Shown here piece after piece: positions 1-12,560 of a DNA stretch of 64,000 nucleotides. A model generated the notes under the pieces. It made no database searches and was not told where the DNA came from. It saw nothing but the letters and a program-made list of their open reading frames with translations. This stretch comes from Torreya grandis (Eukaryota > Streptophyta > Pinopsida > Cupressales > Taxaceae), in assembly GCA_037957365.1 (NCBI GenBank), contig JARHVA010004902.1:1116001-1180000 (forward strand), in the 5' to 3' direction. Position numbers and translations under genes: made by a program. The first letter of the stretch is position 1; the number at the start of each line of letters is the position of its first letter.

Positions 1-3000
1 TAACATAATATAGTTGTTTTTGAACTTGGTCCATAACTGATGGCACATTGTTAGGTACTACATTATTTGTTCTTAGTCCTACTCTGATTATGGAGGTGTG
101 TTAACCAAATAGTGAGCTAAAATATCATGTCTTTGTTCCCCAAATTTAGTGTTGTAAGGAGGATAGTGATCTGTCTCACAAACTACATCATCACCATAAG
201 GGTCTTGAATAAAGTCTTCTTGTGCGACCACATTATCACATCCTATATTGTACATGGCTCTATTATGAGTATAATGATACATATTTTGATCAATGATGAA
301 TGTTTCTCATAAAAGTCTTAGAGTTATACAAACACTTAAAATAATGTCCAAATGATGAATGGGTCTAACATGGTCTAACTTGGTTAAAGGAAAATATTTG
401 TATCTCTAAAAGGGTCTATGCTAAAACTTGGTACAAAACAGTCTAACATCAAATGTCTTACATAAAAAGATCAAGTGGATGAATAAAAACTACAATGCCA
501 AACTCTAGGTACAAAGTGTTTCAAACAAGTCTAATATAAATAGACCAAAAGTTTCTAGGTCTTTGGAGAACACACAAAAGCTAGGCTCAAAATAGGAATG
601 TACTAGGTCTTTTGAAAAAGGCACAAAAGCTAGACTTGAAACAAAACAAGGTATGAGATTCAATCTAACAATTTTGAAACACTTTGGCATAAACTAGGCA
701 TTCAGATTTTCAACATGAACTTGGTTAATTGGTATAAGGCATGAAACAAAAGGCATATGGAGATAGGCTACTTCTCCCAAATCTAGGTACAAAAAATAGT
801 TTTTAATTTGAATAAAAAATTAACCTAAATTACATAACCCAAAAGAGAAAGATCAATGTCTAGGCCAAAATTACACAAGGCATAAGCAAAAATCAAAAAA
901 TGTTTAGATTTGAACTTGTCAAAGATAATTTTGAAATCAATTTAGAAAACTAGGATATTCAAAACAAACAACAAGCTAGACAAGAATGAATGACCTAACG
1001 ACACTAGGTAGAGATCCAAAAGGCACCCATGGCTTTGGTTTTGAAATTTAAAATTTTGGACATAAGGCAAATAAGTCTTTGAAACTATTTGAGTAGCATA
1101 ATGACATTATCATGATCTAAAGACATGATCCATGGTTTGTTTCAAGACTTAAAGGCATAAGATTTGAAATGAATTGGGTAGTGTAATGACACCCTTTTCA
1201 ATAAAGTGGCACACACACACACAAAGGTTGATAAAAATACAAAGGCATATGTACGATGTCAAATGGACAGCATAACACCTCTTCAAACAAAGGATTAATG
1301 TATAAAGAAGACTTATTTTGATGTGGTAATACAAATAAATAGTTATAGACTCAAAACCATGCAAGAAAGTATTAAAAATGACATAAACACCTAAGTGTAA
1401 TGTCTTAAATCCTAAAACTAACAAGGTTGTATAAGACCATCAAATTAAATCAATATACTTGATCTTGAGAGGATTTTAATTATTAATCTATAAAAGTGAA
1501 TGAAAATTAGGGTTTTTATGCCCCCTCTTCTCTCAAGATTTTGTATTATGACATGGAACTTCAAGCTACTCACCCTGCATCAACAATATGTCCATGGCAA
1601 GTGGGGTTGTTCTAAATTATCAATTTTCATGCATTTCTAGATGGTCCCAAGTGTGGTTAACACAAGATATGTTCATGCCAATTGGATCTACGTCAATCAT
1701 CTTGTTTTGAAGAGGTCTTGTCCTATTCACAACCACTACATTCACCACCTACTTAGTGTAGTGTGGTGTCCAAGTTGATCATACATTATGAGGGTAACAA
1801 TTGCTAATGGAGGTAGTTTAACCAATCAAACTACCATCCCAGTGATTCACCAGCTTAATTTATATACCCCACCTTGGAGTGGTGTTTAAAAAATACTATG
1901 ACATGAATTCTTGGGTCAACATTTCCCTAAAAACCCATGAGGAGATGATTAACTCCCGCTCACAATATAAAATGCATTAAAGATAAAGACAAGTGACAAG
2001 ATTTTATGGTCATTTTGGGGTCACCCAAACCATACAAATTTGGGGATGGCCTTAGCAACATTTTTTTCATGATTTTGGACTTAAGTGACTAATGCAAAGA
2101 ATGAGCACTTTTGGTCACCAAGTTCCCTAAAGGGGATGGGGGGAGAGCATAGATGCATTAATTGTTTTGCTTAAAATAAAGAAGCATATAACAAAAAACT
2201 CTTATAATTATGTAACTAATTGTAAAATTTGATTTTATTACACCAAAATGAAGTGTGTTGTGAAATTTTGGGCCCTTTGGAATTTGTTTGTTCAAAATTT
2301 TAAAAAAGTGGAAAATATTTAAGCAAAATAACTTTTAAAACACCAATTTGAAATGTGAAATTTGCAAGTTAGAAGTGTCTTAAATGTTTACTCTTGGCCT
2401 TTGGGTCCTACAAAACATGTTAGAGAGTCCTTGAGCTTAGAATCACTTCATGAATGACCAAATGACTTCCCAAATTTTGCTCTTGAGTTAACACATAGTG
2501 CAAAACCACAAAACACAGAGTAAAACTGCAACTCACTCTACAAAACTATGACTGTCAGCACAATACTACAACTTACAAGAAAATAGAGCATTCAATGTAA
2601 AATCATTACTCGAAGGGAAAAAATTTATGAAATTAAGGAAATATCACTACTATGAAATTGGTGGTATTCTAACTTGACCTAAAATGTTAGCACAGACCAG
2701 TAGTAGTTAGATGTAATATCACCAAAGTTTAAGCAAAACCGCTAAAATTATTATGATATCGTAACTTTTGAAGTCATAATATTGTAATATTGCATATTTT
2801 ATGGCAATATCATGACTTTGAAATTCATAATATTTTAGTAGCACAACTTCCTTGTAAGCATGAAATGGTTAGGAAGAACTTTAGCAATTAGACACAAAAC
2901 TATAGAAACAAAAATAAAACTGTGACTATGTGATTTGTGATATTGCAATAAGATTATGATTCTAGAGAGTAAAACCATGACTGCAAATGGAAATTTTGTG

Positions 3001-4201
3001 ACTTTTAGAAAAAAATTCTTTTGGCCTCCAATTTCCACCTATTTTGATCAGAAAGCTTAAATTTTTACATGAAAATCATTAGTAGAATGATCTAAAAGGC
3101 CTTAAGATCAACTTCATGGGGTGCGTGTCGCACCGGGCATGCCAACATGTGAACTAGGAATTTGACATAGATGGGAGGTTAGTCTTTTGTTAGTCTCATA
3201 AAACCAATGAAATGAACACATCAAGTTCCTAACACCTCTAGCCTAGACACTAAGGAAAGCTTAGTAAAAAAACTAAATGAAAGCACAACAAAAACATAAA
3301 AGAAACAAGTCCTTTACCTTCCTTGGGAGCTCCAAATAGCTTTTTTGAATGGCTTGCTCAGATTTTGCATTAAGAAGTCTTTGATAATGGAGGTCACTTA
3401 GCTCCTTCTCTCCTTGGAACCTTGGCTTGTAATTACTTGGCTTAATATTTGAGCATGGTGACCTTACTTGTTAGGCATTAAGGCTTTATAACACTACATC
3501 AAAGAGCTTGTTTAAGATATTTGAGCATAATAAATTTGAACCAAAATAGCTTATGGTTCAATGGGCATGGCCTTGTATTTATATCCTTAGGAATTGACTC
3601 TCACCGAAGGTGAGTTAAGGTTGAGTTTAGGCTTGGAATGTGTTTGAACTAAACCTAGGTGAGTTAAGACTAACTCCAGTAGAGTTAATAGTTGTCAAGT
3701 AATTATGATTTACAATTATTAGGCATGGATTTCAAATTAGATATTTTAGGATATTTTTAAAGAGCTTGACAACTCATAAAGGCAATGATGAAAGGCAAGG
3801 ATATTTTGAATTTTGGAATTTCCTTTTTTATATATTCATTAATTTCAAATGGATAATTCAACTAGGCATTTAATCTTGTTTAATTTGTTAATTTATTTTG
3901 ATTATCCTTTTATCTCTTTCAAGATTTTATTAAGTGTTCACGTACCCTACTTAATAGGTCCATAGGCCAATTTGAAATTTGTTATGTCGCAAGGTGATTA
4001 AGGATGAATCCATAAGAGATCATTCTTGCATACGATAGGATACCCCAATTAGGGATGCCTCAACATGATTTTGATATTTTATGAATGATGTGCAAGCAAA
4101 TTTGGGATGTTCAATGATTCTTAGGCTTAATTTGCAATGGACGGTAGGAATTAGTTTGAAGTCTGGTCGGAGCCAGTTGTGGCCAATTTTAGGTGTCTAC
4201 A
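1..4201. other. Non-coding AT-rich stretch ending in an LTR-like terminus
   Basis: I see no reading frame with recognisable protein similarity here. The sequence is AT-rich with short (CA)n near 1,209 and small internal repetitions near 540-640. The right edge (4,192-4,201), read on the - strand, starts TGTAGACACC, a typical LTR start (TG plus AT-rich U3). It sits directly against the integrase fragment of a copia element, so this block may be an LTR or LTR element of another family inserted on the - strand. A locally GC-richer patch at about 3,119-3,150 could belong to that element. Its far end was not found. Confidence 0.3.
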
Positions 4202-6565
4202 TACACTAGATGAACTTGCATATATTTTATCAAATTAAAAAGTGATTTTTTTGAGACTTTCAAGTATTTCAAAGCCTTTATGGAAAAACAATCATATCTT
4301 CCACTCAAAAATAAATGCATTGATAATAAGGGGGAATATGACAATATGCCTTCCATGAATTTTATATTGGCCATGGCATACAACATCAATTCATTGTGTC
4401 ATACTTTCCATAACAAAATGTCATAGCTAAGTGGAATAATATAACTTTGAAAGAGATGTAAAATTGTATGATTCAATTTAAAAATATAGGACCACAATAT
4501 ATATATAAGGTAGTTAATTATGCTAATTACATTCAAAACATCTTACCACACAAGTGTGTGCAGAATATGACACCTAAAAAATCAAGGTCTGGCATTTATT
4601 CTGATGTTTTTGAATTTCATATATTTAGAAGTAAATAATGGATGTTTCATGAAGATAAGTACAAATATTTGGAGAAGATATAACCACTCTTTTTTTTTTC
4701 TATTATGAAAATGTAAAAGCTTAAAAACTTCATGATCCTATCAAAAAAGACATATTCTTTTGACGGTATGTCAGATTTGATGAGCAACCCACTCCATAGG
4801 AGTCTACATCTAGTCTTTATCCTCTTCATACTAAAGTTAAAACTAAGGACCTACTTATTAATGATGATGATGATGCTATAATTACTGCTCTTATTCAACC
4901 ATCATAGGCACCTCATTCATAATTCATGTGTAACTGGAACCAAATCACTCTAAAACCAATTGTTTCCTTAGTTGGTGATCATCTTGACACTCACCGCAAT
5001 CACTCATAATTTTTTGTTGTTGCTCTTATGGGTCAAGTCATTACAATGATCTAGTCTTATTTTCTAGGGAAATGGGAAAACCTAAGTGGGATGTTGTAGT
5101 GCAAGAAGAATATTTCTCATTGATGAAGAATAATACATGGGATCTTGTACCTCTTCCTAAGGGAAGAAAATTTGGAACATAAAAATAGGTCTATAAGACC
5201 AAATATGCTTCAGATAGATCATTTGATAAATACAAAGTATTACTAGTAACAAAGGGTTTTTCATAGACTGAAGGGATTGATTACTTTGAAAACTTTACCC
5301 TTGTTTCTAAGATGGATTCAATTAGGCTTTTACTTTCTCTTGCTACTTCACATTAGTTGTCGGTCTATCAGATGGATATGATGAGTGCATTATTATATGG
5401 AAATATCCAAGATGAGATCTATATTGAACAACCTCAGTTCTTTGTGCATAACTCATCATTGGTTTGTAGACTCCATCATTATTTTTATGGCCTCAAACAA
5501 GCTCCTCAAGTTTGGTACAAGAAGATGGATAGTTGTCTCTTGAGTTTTGGCTTCTATCATTGTGAGTTAGACCATAAAATATACATCCTAAAGCAAGGTG
5601 AAGATACTTTGATATTGGTTTTATATGTTTATGACCTTATCCTCATAGGTAGTTAAGACTCGTTGATTAAGGACATCAAGAACAATTTGAAAGATAGGTT
5701 TGACATGACATATATGGGACTTCTACATTATTTTCTTGGCCTACATGTTCACAAATCTTCTAAGGGTATATGTATTGGGTGGTAGAATTATGTTACAAAT
5801 ATTCTTCACCGATTCAACAAGGTAGATTGTAAGCCTTCCTCCGCTCCATTCCATTCAGGTGTTGTTCTATCTACTAGTTGTATGACTCCTCTAGTTGATC
5901 TAACTTTGTTCGATAACTTGTGGGTAGTATTTTATGTCTAACACATACTCATCCTAATATCACTTTTGTTGTGAACATTGTCTCTCAATTTTCACATGAT
6001 CCTCATGATATTCATTGAAAATCATCTAAGTCTATTATGCACTAAATTTTAGGAACCACACACTTTGGGATTAATTACACAACACTGGATTTCCATAGCT
6101 TATGGGATATATTGATTTAGATTGGGTTGGTGATGTTGATACTCATAATACCATTTGTATATTTGTATATAAACTCGGTTATGGTCCCGTTTCATGGGCT
6201 TACAAAAAATAGACTGTTATTGCATTGTCCTACAATAAGGATGAATATTGAAGTGTTGTTAAATCCAGTCAAGAAGCACTCTTGATTTAATAGTTACTAG
6301 ATGAATTTGGTTTCCCATAATATAATCCAACTATTATTTAGTGTGACAACCAAAGTGTGATTATGATTTCATGCAAACCTATTAAGAATAAATGAACAAA
6401 GCACATTGAGATCTATATGCACTTCATGCAAAAAAAAAAAATTAGGATGGAGTTCTTTGACTAGAGTTTGTGCCTACCATGGAGTAGGTTGAAAACACAT
6501 TTACACCTCATTACCTTTAATTGTGAGCTTTTCTTGTGGTGAAGGAAGTTGTCCTTGGGGGGGAT
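4202..6565 (+). pseudogene. Decayed Ty1/copia pol: integrase C-part, reverse transcriptase, RNase H
   Basis: Conceptual translation with frame changes follows the copia order. Integrase core comes first (about 4,206-4,480; a DNKGEY block in the place of the second catalytic Asp motif, then a degraded QQNG..AE block), then the integrase C-terminal region (about 4,555-4,800). Reverse transcriptase starts near 5,087 with NNTWDLVPLPKGRK. One longer open stretch (5,357-5,656) carries QMD, the IYIEQP block, YGLKQAP and YVYD at about 5,624-5,635, where copia RTs have YVDD, so one catalytic Asp is lost. RNase H follows (about 6,100-6,440) with DNQSV and KHIEI. The frame ends in a VVLGG-like tail overlapping a G-rich run. 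Many stops and frameshifts make it an old, inactive copy. The N-terminal half (gag, protease, start of integrase) is missing and the break coincides with the LTR-like terminus at 4,201. Confidence 0.85.
6553..6563 (+). other. Polypurine-tract-like G run of the copia remnant
   Basis: A run of about seven G followed by A lies just after the degraded end of the pol frame. In many copia elements the last codons of pol overlap the polypurine tract that precedes the 3' LTR. Position and composition fit; the following bases are TTTAGCATAT, where an LTR would start TGTTAG, so the LTR start would carry a mutated TG. Confidence 0.5.
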
Positions 6566-7118
6566 TTAGCATATATTTCTTCCTTCTTCTTTTTTATTTT
6601 ACATGGATACCTATCGGGCCTAGTATTTGGGACCCATATTTGGTTTATTATTTCTCTCCCTAACTTTCACTTATGAGAGGGTGTTTATTTTAGACTAGTT
6701 ACGTAGTTACTAGTTAGTATTTACTTTTAAATAAGCTTCTAAATAATTCTAAGATTTATTTTAGGATATTAGTCAAAAAAAAAATTATTCAAACAAATTT
6801 GACATGCATGTAGGTTTCTCATACATGTTTATATGGATTATAACCTACTCCCTCTTATTTTTTTACTTCCTATTATTTGGGTTTATCCTTTTTTTTTGTG
6901 TTTACTTAGTTTAGCTTGTTTTCTAACTATTTTCAGTTGGGAAACCATTTCATCCTGATTATTTATTATAGGTCTTTCATGTAACATCTATCATATTTAT
7001 TAATGAAGCAATAATATTTTAGTTGTGTTTTATTTTTAAAAGATTTTATTATTGTGGTTTTGTTCCTCCAGTTAGATCTTATGTTTTTCTTAAAATTCAT
7101 GTCCCATTCTGATACAAC
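6564..7118 (+). repeat. Possible 3' LTR of the copia remnant
   Basis: It follows directly on the PPT-like run. The interval contains no coding sequence, an AT-rich TATA-like part near 6,830, and a poly(A)-signal-like region near 7,000. The right border is set only by loss of resemblance and by the start of the 660-bp duplication at about 7,121; no second LTR copy exists in the window to define the ends. Confidence 0.4.
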
Positions 7119-7130
7119 TTCTTATCAAGG

Positions 7131-7790
7131 AGTGTTCATAAAATAGCACTTGGTTTATCCTTGAAACTATCAAATTAGATAGGTTGATTCACATTTGAAG
7201 AAGTGGGATTCATGCAAGTTGTCATCTTATAAATTATCTTATTTGGATCTTCTTTCATATTAACTATCTTAATTGGATCTTGTTTATTAGGTGAAGACTC
7301 ACTTTTAAGGTTTGAATTTGTTGAGTTTTGGGAACTAGAAGAATCAGACAAGTACTAGACTATATACAATCACACTCATAAGAAAATATGTTCATGTCAA
7401 GTCACTAGAAAGAAGGATAAAATTTTAAAGTGTTCTTTCCTCAATTCAAGGTAAAATTCACTTTCTAAAGATGAATTCCTTTTCCAAATTGGATAATTGA
7501 TACATTAAACAATGTAATGTATTTTTGAATTTGAAAATTTAGTCTCTATAAGCTCAGCTTAAAAAATTTGAAGACTTTAAAGATGCTCCAATGTTAATCT
7601 AGTACTTTTTCTCTTATTTAAATGAGATAAGAAAGCCTCATCTAGTTTGTTAAAGTAAGTTATAGATATACTAGGTGGGTTATAAAAACATTCCAAGGCT
7701 TTACCTGTTAGACTTTGATAAAATGCTTTTAATAAGACTCTTTCATTACATGAATATTCTCTAAAAGAGTACATATGTAGCTTATTATCA
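7131..7790 (-). repeat. 660-bp tandem duplication, copy 1 (contains gag fragment)
   Basis: The block starting AGTGTTCATA at 7,131 recurs at 7,791, and the two copies align over nearly their whole length with scattered substitutions and a few small indels. On the - strand, 7,577-7,774 encodes the C-terminal half of a Ty3-type gag domain (LLKAFYQSLTGKALECFYN, then AFLSHLNK and LTLEHL). That same stretch is repeated in copy 2. The duplication therefore arose after the retroelement inserted. Confidence 0.85.
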
Positions 7791-8450
7791 AGTGTTCATA
7801 AAATAACAATTGGTTTATCCTTGAAACTATCAAACTAGATAAGTTGATTCACATTTGAAGAAGTAGGATTCATTCAAGTTATTATCTTATAAATTATATT
7901 ATTTGGAGCTTCCTTCATATTAACTATCTTAATCAGAGCTTCCTTATTAGGTGAAGACTCAATTTTAAGGCTTGAATTATTGAGTTTTGGGAAATAGAAT
8001 TATCAGAGGTACAAGTATGTACATGTACACAATCACATTCATAAGAAAAAATATCCACGTAAAATCACTGGAAAGAAGGATAAATATTTTAAAGTGTTCT
8101 TTCCTTAAGTCAAGGTAAAATACACTTACTAAATATAAATTGATTTTCCAAATTGGATGGTTGATACATTAGACAATGTAATGTATTTTTGAATTTGAAA
8201 ATTTAGTCTTTATAATCTCATCCTAAAAAATTTTAAGACTTCAGAGATGCTCCAATGTTAATCTAGGATTTTGGATCTTATTGAAATGAGATAAGAAAGC
8301 CCCATCTTGTTTTTTAAAGTGAGTTATAGATATACTAGTTAGGTTATAAAACCAATCCAAGGCTTTATATGTTAGACTTTGATAAAATGCTTTTAATAAG
8401 ACTCTATCATTGCTTGAATATTTTATAAAAGAATACATAAATTATGTAAG
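7791..8450 (-). repeat. 660-bp tandem duplication, copy 2
   Basis: Second copy of the block starting at 7,131. This copy keeps continuity with the upstream part of the gag frame (up to 8,894), so it represents the original arrangement, and the copy at 7,131-7,790 is the extra one as seen on the - strand. Confidence 0.85.
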
Positions 8451-8894
8451 GCAGACATGAGGATCTCCATTTCCATCAAATAAGATAAATTTAGACATAA
8501 TGAATCCCTCAGGATAGGGATAATCAAATACCCTTTGTGTTATGGGTTATTCGAATATAACATTATTATCAAATTTAACCATATGTGACTTAGATATTAA
8601 ATGTAAAGTTCTAACTTGCTTTTGAATCTCACATAATGCATGTATCATGAACACTATATGGCTTGTTGCAATGGTTATGGTTTGGAAAAACTTAATCATA
8701 TGTTTCACCTCACTGTCTATCTTAAACATAGTTGTAATAAATTCATCACAAACATTCATATCCTTACATTTATTAGAAAATTTATCACATACCATATCAA
8801 TATAGGCATTATTGTATGCTTTAGAAACTTTGTATTGCTTCCTAACCATTGAATGATTAGCATCACATTTCATTGAAAAGAGAAGAAGCATCAT
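8241..8894 (-). pseudogene. Ty3-type retrotransposon gag remnant
   Basis: One - strand frame runs from 8,894 to 8,241 with only two internal TAA stops (8,547-8,549 and 8,439-8,441). The first ~115 codons are not recognisable by themselves. The next part has FDGNGDP followed by a position matching the conserved H..F/MY segment, then LLKAFYQSLTYKALDWFYN, AFLSHFNK and LTLEHL. This matches the Retrotrans_gag domain of plant Ty3/gypsy elements: structural capsid protein forming the virus-like particle in the cytoplasm. No protease or RT follows towards lower coordinates, so the copy is truncated. Distinct from the + strand gag at 13.4 kb. Confidence 0.7.
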
Positions 8895-9318
8895 ATTTAA
8901 ACATCATTGCAAGGTATAAAATCATGAAAAGCAACATGTATATCATATATCCATTTATTTAATATATTATCTTTATTAAATGCGATCTTAGTATGATCAA
9001 GAAGTATATTAGTTAATTTATTTTTACTGTCTTATTTTACTTCTTGACTAGTGGCAAGTGCTAAATAATGGGAAGATAAATCTCTTAAATTATAAAATTA
9101 TTTAGACCTATTTCTCCTTCACTATTGTTGTACAAATACACATAATTAACATACCAATATTCTACATCATCATGCATATAATCATAATCATTTCCTTCAT
9201 TAACACAAGCATGATCATCTACATCCACATTTTTCCACTCACTAGTATAATCATAATGCTTAACATGGTTAGAACACAAATAATCCATAGGATTACATAG
9301 TAGGTTTTGAGGATGCAC
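8895..9318. other. No recognised gene
   Basis: AT-rich. A short - strand open frame at 9,085-9,318 has skewed Asp/Tyr/Asn composition and no recognisable motif; I do not call it a gene. Confidence 0.4.
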
Positions 9319-9511
9319 ACCCTAAGATGGTAAGGAATACAATAAAAATTACAAAACCCTAAGATGGTAAGGAATACAATAAAAATGCCTATTCCTATGA
9401 TAAGAGTAAACATATACATACATACATGTATGTATGTATGTATGTATTTATGTATGTATGAAAGTGATATACAATCAAAATGAATATTCCTATGATAAGA
9501 GTAAACATATG

Positions 9512-9550
<39 letters not shown>

Positions 9551-9600
9551 GAAGGGGATACATATACATGTGTGTGTGTGTGTGTGTGTGAAGGGGAAAT
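9319..9600. repeat. Microsatellite and minisatellite cluster
   Basis: A ~37-bp unit starting CCTAAGATGG is duplicated in tandem (9,321 and 9,358). It is followed by a (TATG)n tract at about 9,418-9,460, (CA)n at about 9,515-9,545 and (TG)n at about 9,569-9,590. The phrase TCCTATGATAAGAG occurs before the first and before the second tract, so the cluster itself grew by duplication. The CA and TG tracts form an inverted pair separated by about 24 bp. Confidence 0.9.
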
Positions 9601-10970
9601 CATAAATAAAATCTGAAAATAAAACACTAAAGATAGAAATTTGAAACCCTTAGAAGGAAATAGGAATCCTTAAGGAAAAATAACCTAGGGATTTTAGTGA
9701 TCAAGATAATAATTGGGTTCACTAGAACATTTTATTTATTTTTAGATTTAGATGATCTAAATAACATAAAACTAGTCAATTTCATATTGTGAAAGATAAG
9801 ATATTAACCATACAAATTTGAATGTTAAAAAGTAAATTGAAACAACATTGAGTACTTTTAAATTTGATAAGACAAATGAGGGAAGAGGTACTTAGTTAAT
9901 TTTTTGATTTTTATTTCTCATTACCTATGTCATAATCCCTTGAGATATTTTATGTTAGCTCTATGATGGCTTAGATAAGGAAATAAACTATCAAAACCTA
10001 TGAGGATACTACTAGTGAATCTCAGACACCTATAGAAATCAATACTATCCATTTTTTTATAATAGTGCCCAGGATGATTATGTTGGTCTATGTCAAATTA
10101 GATCATTATGCCTATGTCTATAGATATTTCTTATACATAAACTACACCTTAGTCCTATGCATGAATCTTTATTTTCCTTCTCTTCACTTCAAAATCCTAG
10201 ATTTTAGTTTCAACACCAAAATGACCTAAAAAATGGGTTAGAAAGGTTGGGTTATAATAACCTTAAATACTACACATTGAATAGTTGAGCATTCCCTACT
10301 TTCTAACACTTTGAAGAGCGATCAAACTACAGAGAGTTTTCCCACTAATATATGCATGTGCCAAATCATGTGAATACAATTTCATCTAGGTCTTCATTTG
10401 GTACAAACATGAAATAATATTTATCTTTTAGAAAACTTCATACTTATACTAAAAAAAAAATAGTAAGCTAGATGTATAGTTTTTCTTTGTATGTCTATTA
10501 TCTTTAAGTGAATGTTTGTCCCTAAAATACTCATAAGGGCTTTGTATATATAATGCTCTCAATTTTTTATTGGGGAATTATTAGTTCATATAAGCTGACC
10601 CAAAAAGACCTAAAAATATAAATTAAAATGACCCAAACGGTGGTGTACTCGCTATAAACCTAAAATATATGCCAGGACATTATCAGTAATGTCAAAGACT
10701 ACTGATAACCAGCACAGTCTATGATTATTGGCACTATCCATAACACAAAAAATCAAAGAAAAAAGGGATAAGACCAAGTATTGTTGTGGCTCTTGAAGCA
10801 TCAAGAAGGTTCAAATAGATGAACACATAATCAAACCAAGTATAAAAGATGATGTAATGCCAATATATTTCTAATAAGTATATTATTCATAATGAGAGTC
10901 CATATATGTAAATTTACATGAAAATCAGTGCATAAAAAAGGCTCATACCAAATGTGGGTGTTTAAAGTTG
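9601..10970. other. No recognised gene
   Basis: AT-rich sequence without recognisable coding, RNA or mobile-element features. Confidence 0.4.
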
Positions 10971-12560
10971 CATGGGGCATTCAATTTAGGCATATTGAGT
11001 ATAAAATTACATTATTTTGTTATAATCGGGTTTAGGGGTTTTAGTATGCCCTAATTAAGTGCCTTGTGTAACTAATCAAGCGATTGGTTACATGGGGAAC
11101 TAAATTAAATCATATTTATTTATAAATTACATTAAGTTGTGTAAAATGTGTTTAAGGAGCTTAGTAAGCCTTAATTGAGTGATCCATGTAACCAAATGAT
11201 AAATTTATTGCATGGGGCACTCAAGGTAAAATCAAGTCTAAAAAGACATTCAATTATCATAATTAGTTTTAAGGGGCTCAATATGTCATAATTGTGTGCC
11301 CCATGTAGCCAATCGAGTGATTAGTTACATGGGGCACTCAGTTAAAGCATACTAAATTATAAAGTATATTGTGTTGTGGAAAATGTGTTTAGAGGGCTTG
11401 ATATTCCCTACTTGAGTTCCAAGTGCAACTAATCAAGTGATTAATTGTAAAAGGCACACAATTATGATAAATTGAGTATTAAATGGCATTAGTTTGTTTT
11501 AATTATATTAATGAGGCTCAATATGTTATACATGTGTGCCCTATGCAACCAATTAAGCAAGTGAGTGATTGGTTGCACGAGGCACTCAATTAGGGAAAAT
11601 TGAATTGGAAATGGCATTAGTTTGTCATCATTATGTGTAAGGGGCTTGATATGTTATAATTGTGTCCCCTATGCAACCAATTGAGTGGTTGATTATATGG
11701 GGCACTCAAGTAGGGCATACTGAGTCACAAATTACATTAGGTTGTTGTAATTTTGTTTAGGGGGATAAATATACCTTGTTTAGGTTTACAAGGATTGATA
11801 TGCATAAATCAAGTGCCCCATAAAACCTATGGATTGATTAGTTTCATGGGTATTCATTTAGGGCATAGTTGAGTTATAAATTACATTAGTTTTTCATTAT
11901 TAGGTTTAATGGGCTCGATATGCCCTAATTATGTGTCCCACGTGGCCAATCAAGTGATTAGTTACATGGGGCACTCAATTATGGCATATTGGGTTTATAA
12001 TTACATTATGTTATGGAAAATGTGTTTAGGAAGGGTCAATATACCATAATTGAGTGCCATATGAAACTAATCAAGTGATTAGTTAAGGGGACTTGATATG
12101 CCCTAATTGAGGCCCTATGTAACCAATCAATCATTTAGTTATGTGGGGCACTTGATTAGGGAAAATAAAATCCAAAAATACATTAGGTTTTCACAATTAG
12201 GTTTATGGGGCTTGATATTCCCTAGTCAAGTACCCCATGTAATCAATCAAAATATTGGTTATATAGGGCACTCAATTAGGGCATATTGAGTTTGAAATTA
12301 CATTAGTTTGTTGCAATTATTTTATGTGGCTTGATATTACCTAATTATGTGCCCCATGAAACTAATCAAGTGATTGGTTACATGGGGCACTCACTTGGGG
12401 AATATTGAGTCTAAATTTACAACATTTTGTCATTATTGTGTTTAGGGGGGGTCGATGTACTCTAATTGAGTACCCCATACAACCAATAAAGTGAATGATT
12501 ACATGGGGCACTTAGTTCAGGCATATTAATTTTTAAATTACATTAGGTTTTCACAATTCA
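10971..12560. repeat. ~120-bp palindromic satellite array, about 12-13 units
   Basis: The phrase CATGGGGCACTCA recurs about every 120 bp. Symmetry centres lie near 11,079, 11,199, 11,315, 11,435, 11,558, 11,683, 11,830, 11,953, 12,073, 12,130, 12,250, 12,369 and 12,490, so spacing is 116-125 bp except for one ~147-bp and one ~57-bp interval. At each centre GTAACCAATCA and TGATTGGTTAC face each other across 'AG'. The symmetry extends outward through GCCCCAT/ATGGGGC and AATTGAGTG/CACTCAATT, giving arms of up to about 39 bp, i.e. an ~80-bp imperfect palindrome in a 120-bp unit. The remaining ~40 bp contains AAATTACATTAG. Units are diverged from one another. No protein is encoded; a short open frame at 12,107-12,289 simply reads through two units. 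Confidence 0.9.

Noticed and set aside
6980..7130. PBS-like TTATCAAGGAG at 7,122 as evidence for a 5' LTR
   Set aside because: The match to TGGTATCAGAGC needs an insertion and mismatches, and the sequence downstream belongs to a different element on the other strand.
10971..12560. CRISPR-like array of palindromic repeats
   Set aside because: Unit length and variable spacing do not fit, units are diverged, there are no unique spacers, and the genome is eukaryotic.
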